A stretch of 47,911 bases of DNA, taken from NCBI GenBank assembly GCA_040903745.1, contig JBBDUV010000034.1, positions 1-47,911 on the forward strand. The letters run 5' to 3'. The notes under the pieces were generated by a model. It had not been told where the DNA came from. It did no database searches and saw only the letters and a program-made list of their open reading frames with translations. Position 1 is the first letter of the stretch, and every line of letters starts with the position of its first letter. The translations under genes and the position numbers were made by a program. The DNA comes from M55B112 sp040903745 (GTDB lineage Bacteria; Bacteroidota; Bacteroidia; Bacteroidales; GCA-2748055). Below are positions 16,008-24,227 of this stretch, one piece after another.

Positions 16008-17057
16008 TTATTGTGGTTGAAGTTTAAAACTCATGATTACCGGGTGATGATCAGAAGATGTAAATTCAAGATCTATCCCTGAGGTGGCGATCAGCTCGAT
16101 ATTGGGAGAAAGAAGAAAAAAATCGATCAGGGTGGTGGGAGTTTTTCCCTTTGTATAGGGAATCGTTACCCTCCTGTTCGTGGGGATTGCAGCATCATAT
16201 GCCCAGGTCCAGGAAGCTGCCGGGTAGCCTTCTTCAATAAAGGTCAGGTCATCCCCGTCGAAAACTTCCCCATTGAATGCCGGCACAAAGTCAGCCGGAC
16301 ACTGGTTCCAGTCACCCCCGGCAACGACATAGTTACCTGCAGCATATTCAGCAAGCAGAAAATCTTTCAGGTAATCCATCTGCTGCTGTCTCAGCGATCC
16401 ATCATCGTAGGCTGAGTTGTGGGTGTTTATGATTACCAGCTCCTTACCGTTTGACAGGGGATGCCTGCTTACAAGGAAGCACCGGTCGAGCATGAACAGG
16501 CTTGTCGGCCACGCATAATTACCCGGAAAGCTGTGTCGGATCGCCTCTGCAGGTGTTTGCTGCGAGAGTGTCTGCAATCCTGATACCACTTTGCCCATGG
16601 GCTCTTTCAGGGGAAGAGGAACAAAGGCTACCTCATAATTCTTGCCAAACAGTGAGGTATATCCCTGGAAAAATCGCGATATTTTCTCCACCATATTGGT
16701 CCTGTAACTTCTTTTCGATCGACTATCCACCTCCTGAAGCAGTATAAAATCGTAGCCTTTAAACATATCAAGGGTCTGAAGAATATTCTCAAAGTTTCGC
16801 TTTACCGCTTCTTTTTCAGGACGTACATTTTTCCCTCCGTCATAGAAAAAATCCATACTGCTGTCCAGCCCGGCATATCCAATGTTCCAGGTAACCATAC
16901 TGAAAACGGAATCTGAGATAGGGTTCTGTTGTTCCGAAGTGAAAACTATCTCTTCAGGAGGTGGTGTGTAATTGTCTATGGTAGAATATGTAAGAAAGAT
17001 AAGGAACAGTCCTGCGAGACCGATAATCAACCAGAGAAGATATTTTAGAAGTCGCAT
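16008..17057 (-). CDS. Endonuclease/exonuclease/phosphatase (EEP) family protein
   Basis: A 349-residue membrane-anchored hydrolase with an N-terminal helix (LLWLIIGLAGLFLIFLTYS). EEP motifs: MVTWNIGYAG (near residue 54), LLQEVD (about 105-110), INTHNSAYDDG (about 210-220), GGDWNQCP (about 245-252), and SSDHHPV near the C-terminus. These supply the Asp, Glu, Asn and His ligands of a Mg2+-dependent phosphoesterase. The large domain faces the periplasm. Substrate is unknown; it could be DNA, a phospholipid head or a phosphoinositide-like compound. First gene of the minus-strand trio with the acylase and the ROK kinase. Confidence 0.87.
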   Translation of the reverse strand: MRLLKYLLWLIIGLAGLFLIFLTYSTIDNYTPPPEEIVFTSEQQNPISDSVFSMVTWNIGYAGLDSSMDFFYDGGKNVRPEKEAVKRNFENILQTLDMFKGYDFILLQEVDSRSKRSYRTNMVEKISRFFQGYTSLFGKNYEVAFVPLPLKEPMGKVVSGLQTLSQQTPAEAIRHSFPGNYAWPTSLFMLDRCFLVSRHPLSNGKELVIINTHNSAYDDGSLRQQQMDYLKDFLLAEYAAGNYVVAGGDWNQCPADFVPAFNGEVFDGDDLTFIEEGYPAASWTWAYDAAIPTNRRVTIPYTKGKTPTTLIDFFLLSPNIELIATSGIDLEFTSSDHHPVIMSFKLQPQ

Positions 17058-17328
17058 TTTATCATATTTGTAATAAAAGTAAATAAAGTAATGATAAAAC
17101 CATAATGGATATCTAAAAAGGTGCGATTCCTGCCTCGATGGTTTTTATATATTTATATGAGATGATCTCCAAACTCCTTGATTGAAGATTAACATAACTA
17201 CCTGAAATACAATTTTAAATTTGTTTTGGAGAAGTATATTTTCCTTGAGATTTGAAAAAATTTACCTCTTCCGGTTCGTATGAGCTGAAATTATTTCTAA
17301 ATTGAGCGACGAATCAAACCCTTGACCC

Positions 17329-18669
17329 ATGAAAAATCTAATTTGGATACTCATTGCATCTGTTATGTGGCTACCCCTTTCAGCTCAGAATCCTGATGAT
17401 GCTGATGAAAAAAGTGCTGAAGATGTAAAAACCGATTGGAGCTTCGGAGGAGTGCCCGTCGTTGCATACGATGCTGATGTGGGATTCAAGTACGGGGCCC
17501 TGGTGAACCTCTATCATTTTGGGGATGGCTCACGGTATCCGATGTACGATCATTCAATTTACATGGAATGGTCGCGCACCACCAAGGGGAGTGGGATCAA
17601 CCAGATTACCTGGGATAGCGACAAGCTGATACCCGGCATCAGGTCGTTTTTCGAGGCAAGCCTGCTCACGGAACAGGCGCTCGATTTTTATGGCTTTAAT
17701 GGCTACCAGGCAAAATATGTTGCAGGGTATGATGCAGATACGACTGATATATTCTCTGATCGCCTTTTTTACAGGCACTCCAGGCAGTTACTCAGGATAA
17801 AGGCTGACTTCCAGGGAGAGATCATCGGACAGAAATTCAGGTGGCTGGGTGGTGTTGGCTTTTATGGCAACAACATTGAAGCTGTGGATGTTGAAACTCT
17901 CAACGAGGATAAAACGGAAGATCTGCTTTCAACCAACAGCTTGTACAACAATTATGTGGATTGGGGAATCATCAAGGATGATCAGAAAAACGGGGGATCG
18001 CATACTCTGCTGAAGGGGGGATTGATCTACGATACGCGCGACAATGAACCGAATCCGTTCAGTGGTATCTGGACAGAGATGCAGCTTCATTATGCACCTT
18101 CTTTATTAAGTAACACAGATTATGGATACGGAAGATTTATCTTCACCCACAGGCAGTATTTTACTATTATACCTGAATGGGTGAATTTTGCCGGACGCGT
18201 ATCATACCAGGGGAAGCTCTTTGGCGAGATGCCTTTCTATATGATGCCTTACCTGTTCAATACCGCTCCAAAACTTACTACCGACGGTGTCGGGGGATCG
18301 AAGACGGTACGGGGTGTGATGCGGAACAGGATCGTAGGAGAGGGCTTTGCCTATGGGAACCTGGAACTCCGTGGAAAGATACTTAGAACAAAGTTTTTGA
18401 AACAGAATTTCTATATCGCCCTATCGGGATTTGTCGATGCAGGAATGGTAACACAAAAGTATGAACTACCCGCCAATTTGATGACCGACTTCCCCGAGGC
18501 AGCTGATTTTATCGATCTGAACGCAAAAGAGGTACCGCATCTGGGTTATGGTGGAGGGATCCACTTTGTACTAAACCAGAACTTTATTGTAACAGTCGAC
18601 TACGGACTGGCAGCGAAGGCCGATGATGGTGATTCAGGACTCTATATCAACCTGAATTTTCTGTATTAG
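17329..18669 (+). CDS. BamA/TamA-family outer-membrane barrel protein
   Basis: A 446-residue outer-membrane protein. The signal peptide ends near LPLSAQNP (residues 16-23). The remainder is a surface-antigen (Omp85/D15) barrel: GGLIYDTRDNEPNPFSG resembles the conserved strand-turn motif, GGSKTVRGVMRNRIVGEG the RG(F/Y)-type lid-lock region, and the chain ends in an aromatic residue (YINLNFLY) as expected for barrel insertion. No POTRA domain is seen, so it is shorter than BamA and is more like the patatin- or calcineurin-linked subgroup without a partner. A terminator follows it downstream. Confidence 0.82.
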   Translation: MKNLIWILIASVMWLPLSAQNPDDADEKSAEDVKTDWSFGGVPVVAYDADVGFKYGALVNLYHFGDGSRYPMYDHSIYMEWSRTTKGSGINQITWDSDKLIPGIRSFFEASLLTEQALDFYGFNGYQAKYVAGYDADTTDIFSDRLFYRHSRQLLRIKADFQGEIIGQKFRWLGGVGFYGNNIEAVDVETLNEDKTEDLLSTNSLYNNYVDWGIIKDDQKNGGSHTLLKGGLIYDTRDNEPNPFSGIWTEMQLHYAPSLLSNTDYGYGRFIFTHRQYFTIIPEWVNFAGRVSYQGKLFGEMPFYMMPYLFNTAPKLTTDGVGGSKTVRGVMRNRIVGEGFAYGNLELRGKILRTKFLKQNFYIALSGFVDAGMVTQKYELPANLMTDFPEAADFIDLNAKEVPHLGYGGGIHFVLNQNFIVTVDYGLAAKADDGDSGLYINLNFLY

Positions 18670-18759
18670 CATAGAATTTTGTCGCAAACCAAGGGGGTGA
18701 TTACTATTCGATTATGGGGGGCAAGTTATATAGGAAATGTTTTAGGGTCGAAATACAGT

Positions 18760-18780
18760 AAAAGCCCGGACTTGCCGGGC
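18760..18780 (-). terminator. Rho-independent terminator of the toxin-antitoxin operon
   Basis: gcccgg (18764-18769) pairs with ccgggc (18775-18780) over a 5-base loop. On the minus strand the stem is followed by four T residues. It lies 3 bases beyond the stop codon of the toxin remnant and may also stop transcripts from the BamA-like gene. Confidence 0.78.
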
Positions 18781-18782
18781 AT

Positions 18783-18947
18783 TTACTTTAAGAGTTCTGT
18801 GATTTTCTCAATAACCGAATCAAGGAAACTGGGCTTGACAGCTGTATTTTTAGAAATAATCAGGCTTTCGTTCAAAAGGAATATCTTGTGCAACCTGATA
18901 CAGCTTTGGAAACCAATAATAACAATGTCGCTTTTTTTATACTTCAT
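18783..18947 (-). pseudogene. MazF/PemK-type toxin remnant, internally deleted
   Basis: A 54-residue ORF whose first 13 residues (MKYKKSDIVIIGF) match the start of MazF/PemK endoribonucleases, where GDIVLVPFPF… is usual, and whose remainder (QSCIRLHKIFLLNESLI…) matches the conserved C-terminal third of the family. About 55 residues between them, including the catalytic Arg region, are missing, but the fusion is in frame. Start and stop codons are intact, 3 bases after the antitoxin gene. Presumably inactive as an mRNA interferase. Confidence 0.68.
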
Positions 18948-18950
18948 GTT

Positions 18951-19169
18951 TTAAAGAACTTCGTCCCACCTGTTATCTTCATCAGAGAGCCAATCTTCAG
19001 CAAGGCTTTTTTCAGATAAAAGCATAGTCTCGTAAGTACCGCCTTCTTCAACTACATCTTCTGTAATCGATTTTTTTTCTTTTATCTGAATGTCAGTAAA
19101 CCTGCTTTTTATGTGGTTGATAAAAGCAAGGTACTTATTATCCGGTATGTTTATAACTACTTGTTTCAT
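18951..19169 (-). CDS. Antitoxin-like small protein
   Basis: A 72-residue protein from ATG 19169; a TTG 6 bases upstream is an alternative. KQVVINIPDNKYLAFINHIK then MLLSEKSLAEDWLSDEDNRWDEVL resembles the small Bacteroidota antitoxins (DUF2281/DUF2683 type) that pair with PemK/MazF or RelE toxins: a folded N-terminal strand followed by an acidic tail that would block the toxin. It is directly upstream of the toxin remnant. The antitoxin appears intact while the toxin is not, a usual decay route. Confidence 0.72.
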   Translation of the reverse strand: MKQVVINIPDNKYLAFINHIKSRFTDIQIKEKKSITEDVVEEGGTYETMLLSEKSLAEDWLSDEDNRWDEVL

Positions 19170-19299
19170 AGTCAATTATTTTAATATGTAGGCCATGACT
19201 AATAAATACATGCTTTCAATATAAATGTAAAAATACGATTTTTCTGATCAATCCCAATTATCGTTCCAAAAAGCCTCGTCCAGCTGATTTTCTCTGATG

Positions 19300-19950
19300 C
19301 TATTGCCTGAATATTCCAACTTCCTGCTCAAACCTTTTTACAAATTCGACCATGTACCGGTGCCGTTCCAAAGCAAGCTCCCTGCCGGTAACTGTATTCA
19401 TCAGGTCTTTCAATAAAAACAACTTTTCATAGAAATGGTTGAGCGTAGGGGCTGGGGAACCCCTCTCTTTCCCCGGGGGCTGTTGCTCCTGTAGCGGGAT
19501 CGCCGGATCGTAGAGCGCCCGGTTCTTAAAGCCGCCGTAGTTAAATGCCCGGGCGATCCCGATGGCACCCATCGCATCGAGCCGGTCGGCATCCTGGACG
19601 ATCTGAAATTCAATGGTGTTGACCGCCTCAGTCTCCATCCGTTTCCGGAAAGAGATATTGTTGATGATATCTCTGATATGCCCCGCTCTCCCAATGTCCA
19701 GCCCTTTACTTACTAGAAAGTCGTACGCCATATCCCCACCGTCGGTCTCTGCGCCGTCATGGAACTTTGTATCGGCAATGTCATGCAGTACCACCGCCAG
19801 TTCAATCACCTCCGGATCACCAACGCCTTCCCGCTGCTGAATGTTCTGCCCCATCTTCAGCACACGTTCTGTATGTAGCCAGTCATGCCCGCCATCGAAC
19901 GAGGCAAGCTTCGATTTTGCAAATGTTATGGTTTGCTCGAGTAAATTCAT
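19300..19950 (-). CDS. HD-domain hydrolase
   Basis: A 216-residue phosphohydrolase. The ATG at 19950 gives MNLLEQTITFAKSKL, typical for the family; an upstream Met would add 33 poorly supported residues. HD motifs: HDWLHTERVL (about residues 23-32), VLHDIADTKFHDG (about 55-67), and a later DADRLDAMGAIGIARAF. This is the YedJ/YpgQ-like group acting on nucleotides or related phosphate esters; exact substrate unknown. It sits downstream of rnfA on the same strand with a 140-bp gap. Confidence 0.85.
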   Translation of the reverse strand: MNLLEQTITFAKSKLASFDGGHDWLHTERVLKMGQNIQQREGVGDPEVIELAVVLHDIADTKFHDGAETDGGDMAYDFLVSKGLDIGRAGHIRDIINNISFRKRMETEAVNTIEFQIVQDADRLDAMGAIGIARAFNYGGFKNRALYDPAIPLQEQQPPGKERGSPAPTLNHFYEKLFLLKDLMNTVTGRELALERHRYMVEFVKRFEQEVGIFRQ

Positions 19951-20090
19951 CGGTTCCGATTGGACCTCCAAGTTAAAAAAAACTGCCCGTTTATTTCCAG
20001 GTTGTTTATTATTTTTCTGAGTGGTGGAGGTTGCACCCGAAGGGATCAAACCTATCCTTTCAGTTACGGTAAAGATTATGCAGATCGCTA

Positions 20091-20663
20091 TTAAACAATC
20101 CCAGCAAATCCCATAAATGCCAGTGCCATCAGTCCGGCAACGATAAAGGCGATCGGCACTCCCTTCATCTGTTTCGGAACATTCATCATATCCAGATGCT
20201 CCCTGATTCCGGAGAAAGTAATCAGCGCCAGTCCGAAACCGATTGCGTTCCCGATGGCAAAGACGACGCTCTCCAACAGGTTAAAATCTTTCTGCATGGC
20301 CAGTACGGCCACACCCAATACTGCACAGTTGGTGGTGATAAGCGGGAGAAAGATACCAAGTGCCTGGTAGAGTGGGGGACTGATCTTTTTCAGCATGATC
20401 TCCACCATCTGCACCAGCGAGGCGATCACCAAAATAAAGGAGATGGTACGCAGGTAGGTTAATTCAAATGGCACCAGTACGAAATGGTATATCAGGTAGG
20501 TGAAGATGGTAGCGATGACCATAACAAATGTAACAGCGCCTGTCATGCCTATTGCAGTATCGACCTTGCTGGAGACGCCGATGAACGGACAGATACCCAG
20601 GAATTGGTTCAGTACGATGTTGCTGACAAATACAGCGGCGATAATGATCAGTATATATTCCAT
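20091..20663 (-). CDS. rnfA: Rnf complex subunit A
   Basis: A 190-residue integral membrane protein with six predicted helices. It contains VSNIVLNQFLGICPFIGVSS (residues 13-32), with the Cys shared by the RnfA/RnfE/NqrD/NqrE fold for the membrane iron site, and TTNCAVLGVAVLAMQ in the second half-repeat. With RnfE it forms the core that couples ferredoxin:NAD electron flow to ion movement. Last gene of the rnf operon; 2 bases after rnfE. Confidence 0.95.
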   Translation of the reverse strand: MEYILIIIAAVFVSNIVLNQFLGICPFIGVSSKVDTAIGMTGAVTFVMVIATIFTYLIYHFVLVPFELTYLRTISFILVIASLVQMVEIMLKKISPPLYQALGIFLPLITTNCAVLGVAVLAMQKDFNLLESVVFAIGNAIGFGLALITFSGIREHLDMMNVPKQMKGVPIAFIVAGLMALAFMGFAGIV

Positions 20664-20665
20664 AA

Positions 20666-21253
20666 TCAGGCTGTTTTTTCTTTTAATTTATTGGCCAGTA
20701 CGATCAGGTAGCCCAGGGCTATAAAGGCCCCCGGGGGAAGGATGAACAAGAGCATCCCGTTGCCCTCCAAAAATGACCATCCAAAAATGGCACCACTCCC
20801 AAGGATCTCCCGCACTGCTCCCAGTGCAATAAGCGCCAGGGCAAATCCTACTCCTATGCCCAGCCCGTCAACCACCGATGAGATAATATTGTTTTTGGAA
20901 GCGAATGCTTCTGCGCGGCCCAGGACGACGCAGTTCACCACGATCAGCGGTATAAACAGTCCCAGCGCGTCGAAAAGCGCAGGAACGTAGGCTTTCATAA
21001 CCATCTCCACCACCGTTACAAACGTGGCAATGATTACAATGAATGCCGGGATCCGTACCTTGTCGGGGATCTGGTTTTTGATTAGAGATACCACCAGGTT
21101 CGACATCACGAGCACAAAGGTGGTTGCAAGTCCCATACCCAATCCGTTGATAGCCGAGGTGGTGACACCAAGCGTCGGACAGAGGCCGAGAAACATTACA
21201 AAAACTGCATTTTCCTTGAGCAGTCCCTTGCTGAAATTTTTCCACTGGTTCAT
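20666..21253 (-). CDS. rnfE: Rnf complex subunit E
   Basis: A 195-residue six-helix membrane protein homologous to RnfA in inverted topology. It has FVMFLGLCPTLGVTTSA (residues 17-33) with the conserved Cys, and LIVVNCVVLGRAEAFASKN in the second half. Length and motifs match the family. It lies 22 bases from rnfG and 2 bases from rnfA, so all are in one transcript. Confidence 0.95.
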   Translation of the reverse strand: MNQWKNFSKGLLKENAVFVMFLGLCPTLGVTTSAINGLGMGLATTFVLVMSNLVVSLIKNQIPDKVRIPAFIVIIATFVTVVEMVMKAYVPALFDALGLFIPLIVVNCVVLGRAEAFASKNNIISSVVDGLGIGVGFALALIALGAVREILGSGAIFGWSFLEGNGMLLFILPPGAFIALGYLIVLANKLKEKTA

Positions 21254-21275
21254 CTCTATAAATTTTTCATTGTGT

Positions 21276-21866
21276 TTAATTGTTATTGCCCGAACCGCTC
21301 GCGCTCATATAGGCATCATAAGCCCGTTGCACTGCCTCACAGTATGCCCTGGAGGAGATGGTTGTTGCAGCAATGGCATCCACATCACCCCGGTCCTTTT
21401 TTACCATCAGCTTAAACTCCTCCGGATGCTTCCCCTGAAACTGCACATGAAAATCGGATTTCCCCTGCTCCATCTTATCGCCCAGTCCGGGCGTTTCACT
21501 ATGACTGATCACGGCCACATCAATGATATTCCCTTCCGGATCAAAACCGACCATCAGCTTGAAATGTCCGCTAAAGCCACTGTTGGTAAAGGTCTCCACG
21601 GCTGTGGCAATCTGTTCTCCATTCCTTTTCACCGTGTAGAGTACCACAGAATCTCCATCCATTCCTATTTTTACATATTCTTCGGATGGGGTATTATCGA
21701 ATTCAGGAACAGCAGCTTTAATGGCATTGTTTTTCTGCTTCAGTTCTGCCAGCCTGATCGGCTCCTTGGTCACCTCATAGATACTCCCCAGGAGTCCGGC
21801 TGCCACGAGTGCAACAATGGAAAGTGTTATAACCATCGATACAAAGGTTGATTCTCTCTTAGCCAT
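21276..21866 (-). CDS. rnfG: Rnf complex subunit G, flavoprotein
   Basis: A 196-residue protein with one N-terminal membrane helix (MVITLSIVALVAAGLLGSIY) and a periplasmic FMN domain. The start at ATG 21866 is supported by the Shine-Dalgarno-like aaaggaggtg 5-10 bases before it; it overlaps rnfD by 8 bases. The usual flavin attachment site S/TGAT is replaced by IAATTISSRA (about residues 169-178); the Thr that would bind FMN is still present. An ApbE flavin transferase gene is not in the window. Confidence 0.93.
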   Translation of the reverse strand: MAKRESTFVSMVITLSIVALVAAGLLGSIYEVTKEPIRLAELKQKNNAIKAAVPEFDNTPSEEYVKIGMDGDSVVLYTVKRNGEQIATAVETFTNSGFSGHFKLMVGFDPEGNIIDVAVISHSETPGLGDKMEQGKSDFHVQFQGKHPEEFKLMVKKDRGDVDAIAATTISSRAYCEAVQRAYDAYMSASGSGNNN

Positions 21867-22851
21867 GCTGCACCTCCTTTCCAAAACGTTTCGGTTTGAT
21901 GTATTTGTTCAGCAGCGGTACGAAGGCGTTCATGATGAGGATCGCAAACTGCACCCCTTCCGGGTACGCCCCGAAAATCCTGATCACCACGGTGAGTATA
22001 CCGATCAGCACACCATAAATAACCATTCCTTTTCGCGACATGGGGGAGGTGACATAATCGGTGGCCATGTAGATCGCCCCAAGCATGAGACCGCCGGTAA
22101 GCAGGTGAAACAGCGGATCGGCATAGCTACCGGGATCGATCAGCCAGAGGATACCGGTAAAAACAGCGACCGACCCCAGCACGGTTATCGGGATGTGCCA
22201 TGTGATGATCTTTTTCACCAGCATATAGACCAGTCCGAGCAGCAGTGCCAACGCGGCGATCTCTCCTGCCGACCCCATCATGTTACCTATAAAAAGGTCC
22301 ATATACCCGGGAAGATCCTGCATCAGTTCGCTAGCAGTTTGTTCTCCCAGGCCCTCACTCATGATCCCCAGGGGTGTGGCTCCCGTAGTGGCATCGGTGT
22401 ATTTAAACCACTGACCAGGCTCCGGATAGCTGGTCATAGCAACAGGGAAGGAGATAAAAAGGAATACCCTCCCTACCAGTGCCGGATTAAATATGTTGTT
22501 TCCCAATCCGCCGAAAGTCATCTTACCAACTCCGATCGCGACCAACGCACCGATCATTACCATCCAGAAGGGGATGTTGGCCGGCAGGCAGAACGCCAGG
22601 AGCAGCCCGGTGAGCACAGCCGATCCGTCGAGATGGGTTAGTGGTACCTTCAGGATATACTTCTGGATCAGGTATTCGAACAGGATGCACGAGATGATCG
22701 ATACCGTTGTTATGATGATCATGCCCAGGCCAAAGAAATAGACCGACACCAAAAAGGCAGGGATCATCGATATTAGCACCCCGTACATGAGCTTCGGAAC
22801 ACTCTCCGGAGCGTGGGCATGTGGTGATGGTGATACGATTAATTTGTTCAT
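21859..22851 (-). CDS. rnfD: Rnf complex subunit D, flavoprotein
   Basis: A 330-residue membrane protein with about nine helices. TDATTGATPLG (residues 152-162) contains the S/TGAT motif where FMN is covalently bound to Thr. FGGLGNNIFNPALVGR (113-128) is the family signature. With RnfG it carries electrons through the membrane. Located 36 bases after rnfC. Confidence 0.95.
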   Translation of the reverse strand: MNKLIVSPSPHAHAPESVPKLMYGVLISMIPAFLVSVYFFGLGMIIITTVSIISCILFEYLIQKYILKVPLTHLDGSAVLTGLLLAFCLPANIPFWMVMIGALVAIGVGKMTFGGLGNNIFNPALVGRVFLFISFPVAMTSYPEPGQWFKYTDATTGATPLGIMSEGLGEQTASELMQDLPGYMDLFIGNMMGSAGEIAALALLLGLVYMLVKKIITWHIPITVLGSVAVFTGILWLIDPGSYADPLFHLLTGGLMLGAIYMATDYVTSPMSRKGMVIYGVLIGILTVVIRIFGAYPEGVQFAILIMNAFVPLLNKYIKPKRFGKEVQHG

Positions 22852-22887
22852 TATGAATATTTTGACTTTATCATATTAACTCCTTCA

Positions 22888-24225
22888 CTAAACCGCTTTG
22901 CGTGATCGCATGATCTTTCCAACCTCAGCTTTGCCCAACCGGATGTAGTCGAGCAGGGGGCGTGCCGACGGACAGGTATAGCTGCAGCTGCCACATTCGA
23001 TACAGTCCATCACACAGTTTTCTTCAAGGCCATCATACATTGCCTTTTCCGCCTGGGTCATCAGCAGGTAAGGCTCCAGTCCCATGGGACACACCGAGAT
23101 ACATTTTGTGCAGCGGATGCAGGGCAGCACCTCTGCACGTTTTGCCTCACCGTTCCTGATGAGCAGAATGCCCGAGCTTCCCTTCACGATGGGGATATCA
23201 ATAGTGGCCACCGCTTTCCCCATCATCGGTCCGCCATTGAGCACCTTGGCCGTATCCTCCGGCAGTCCGCCCGCTTTCTCAATGATGAATGAAGCCGGCG
23301 TGCCAATGCGTGTCAGGAAATTCGAGGGATTGGCCACCGACTTCCCGGTAACCGTAACGACCCGCTCAATCAGCGGCCTGTTTTTCTGCACCGCCTGGTA
23401 AGCGGCGTATGTTGTTCCCACATTAAAAACTACGGCGCCCACGTCGATCGGGAGTCCGCCCGAAGGCACCTCGCGTTTTAAAAGCGCCTGCACCAGCTGC
23501 TTTTCACCTCCCTGCGGGTACTTTACTTTGAGTCCCTGTACGCGTATGGAAGGCTCACTGCGGCATGCCTCTGTCATTTTGGTAATCGCATCGGGCTTGT
23601 TGTTTTCGATACCAACGATCGCCTTCTCAACGCCAAGCCCCTTCATCAGGATCCTGATCCCCACCACCAGTTCACGGCTCCGCTCCATCATCAGCGCATG
23701 GTCGGCTGTGAGGTAAGGTTCGCACTCCACCCCGTTAATAATTACATATTCGGCCTTCTTCCCCTTGGGTGTCATTAATTTAACGTGGGAAGGAAATGTG
23801 GCACCACCCAATCCGACCACCCCCGCAGCAAGGATCTTGTTCCTGATCTCTTCTGCTGAAGCTTCAATATTGTCAAGGAGCTCATTCCCGGTATCGATCC
23901 CTTCGGCCCACTGGTCATCCACCACCTGGATCTGTACCGCCGGTTTGCGGTATCCGGAGGTATCGGGGAAGTCATCTATTTTCAGTACCTTTCCGGTAAC
24001 CGGTGAGTGAATATTTGTTGAGATAAATCCTTCCGATTGTGCGATGAGCTGACCTGTTTTCACCTCGTCTCCTTTGGCCACGAGCACCTTTGCCGGGGCC
24101 CCCAGGTGTTGGGTAATTGGTACAACCACCAGTTCAGGCAGACCAGCAAATTCTATTTTCCTGCCTGCTGAAAGCTTGTTCTCCGGCGGGTGTACGCCTC
24201 CTCTAGAGAATGTCAGTAATCCCAT
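22888..24225 (-). CDS. rnfC: Rnf complex subunit C, NADH-binding
   Basis: A 445-residue cytoplasmic-side subunit that binds NAD(H) and FMN. GLGGATFPSHVKL (about residues 137-149), INGVECEPYLTADHAL (159-174) and FNVGTTYAAYQAV (268-280) are the flavin/nucleotide region. Two 4Fe-4S ferredoxin motifs, CIRCTKCISVCP and CIECGSCSYTCPS, lie in the C-terminal part. The lipoyl-like N-terminal segment (GFISTNIHSPVTGKV) is typical. It lacks the long C-terminal repeats of gammaproteobacterial RnfC, as expected for this phylum. Confidence 0.95.
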   Translation of the reverse strand: MGLLTFSRGGVHPPENKLSAGRKIEFAGLPELVVVPITQHLGAPAKVLVAKGDEVKTGQLIAQSEGFISTNIHSPVTGKVLKIDDFPDTSGYRKPAVQIQVVDDQWAEGIDTGNELLDNIEASAEEIRNKILAAGVVGLGGATFPSHVKLMTPKGKKAEYVIINGVECEPYLTADHALMMERSRELVVGIRILMKGLGVEKAIVGIENNKPDAITKMTEACRSEPSIRVQGLKVKYPQGGEKQLVQALLKREVPSGGLPIDVGAVVFNVGTTYAAYQAVQKNRPLIERVVTVTGKSVANPSNFLTRIGTPASFIIEKAGGLPEDTAKVLNGGPMMGKAVATIDIPIVKGSSGILLIRNGEAKRAEVLPCIRCTKCISVCPMGLEPYLLMTQAEKAMYDGLEENCVMDCIECGSCSYTCPSARPLLDYIRLGKAEVGKIMRSRKAV

Positions 24226-24227
24226 TG

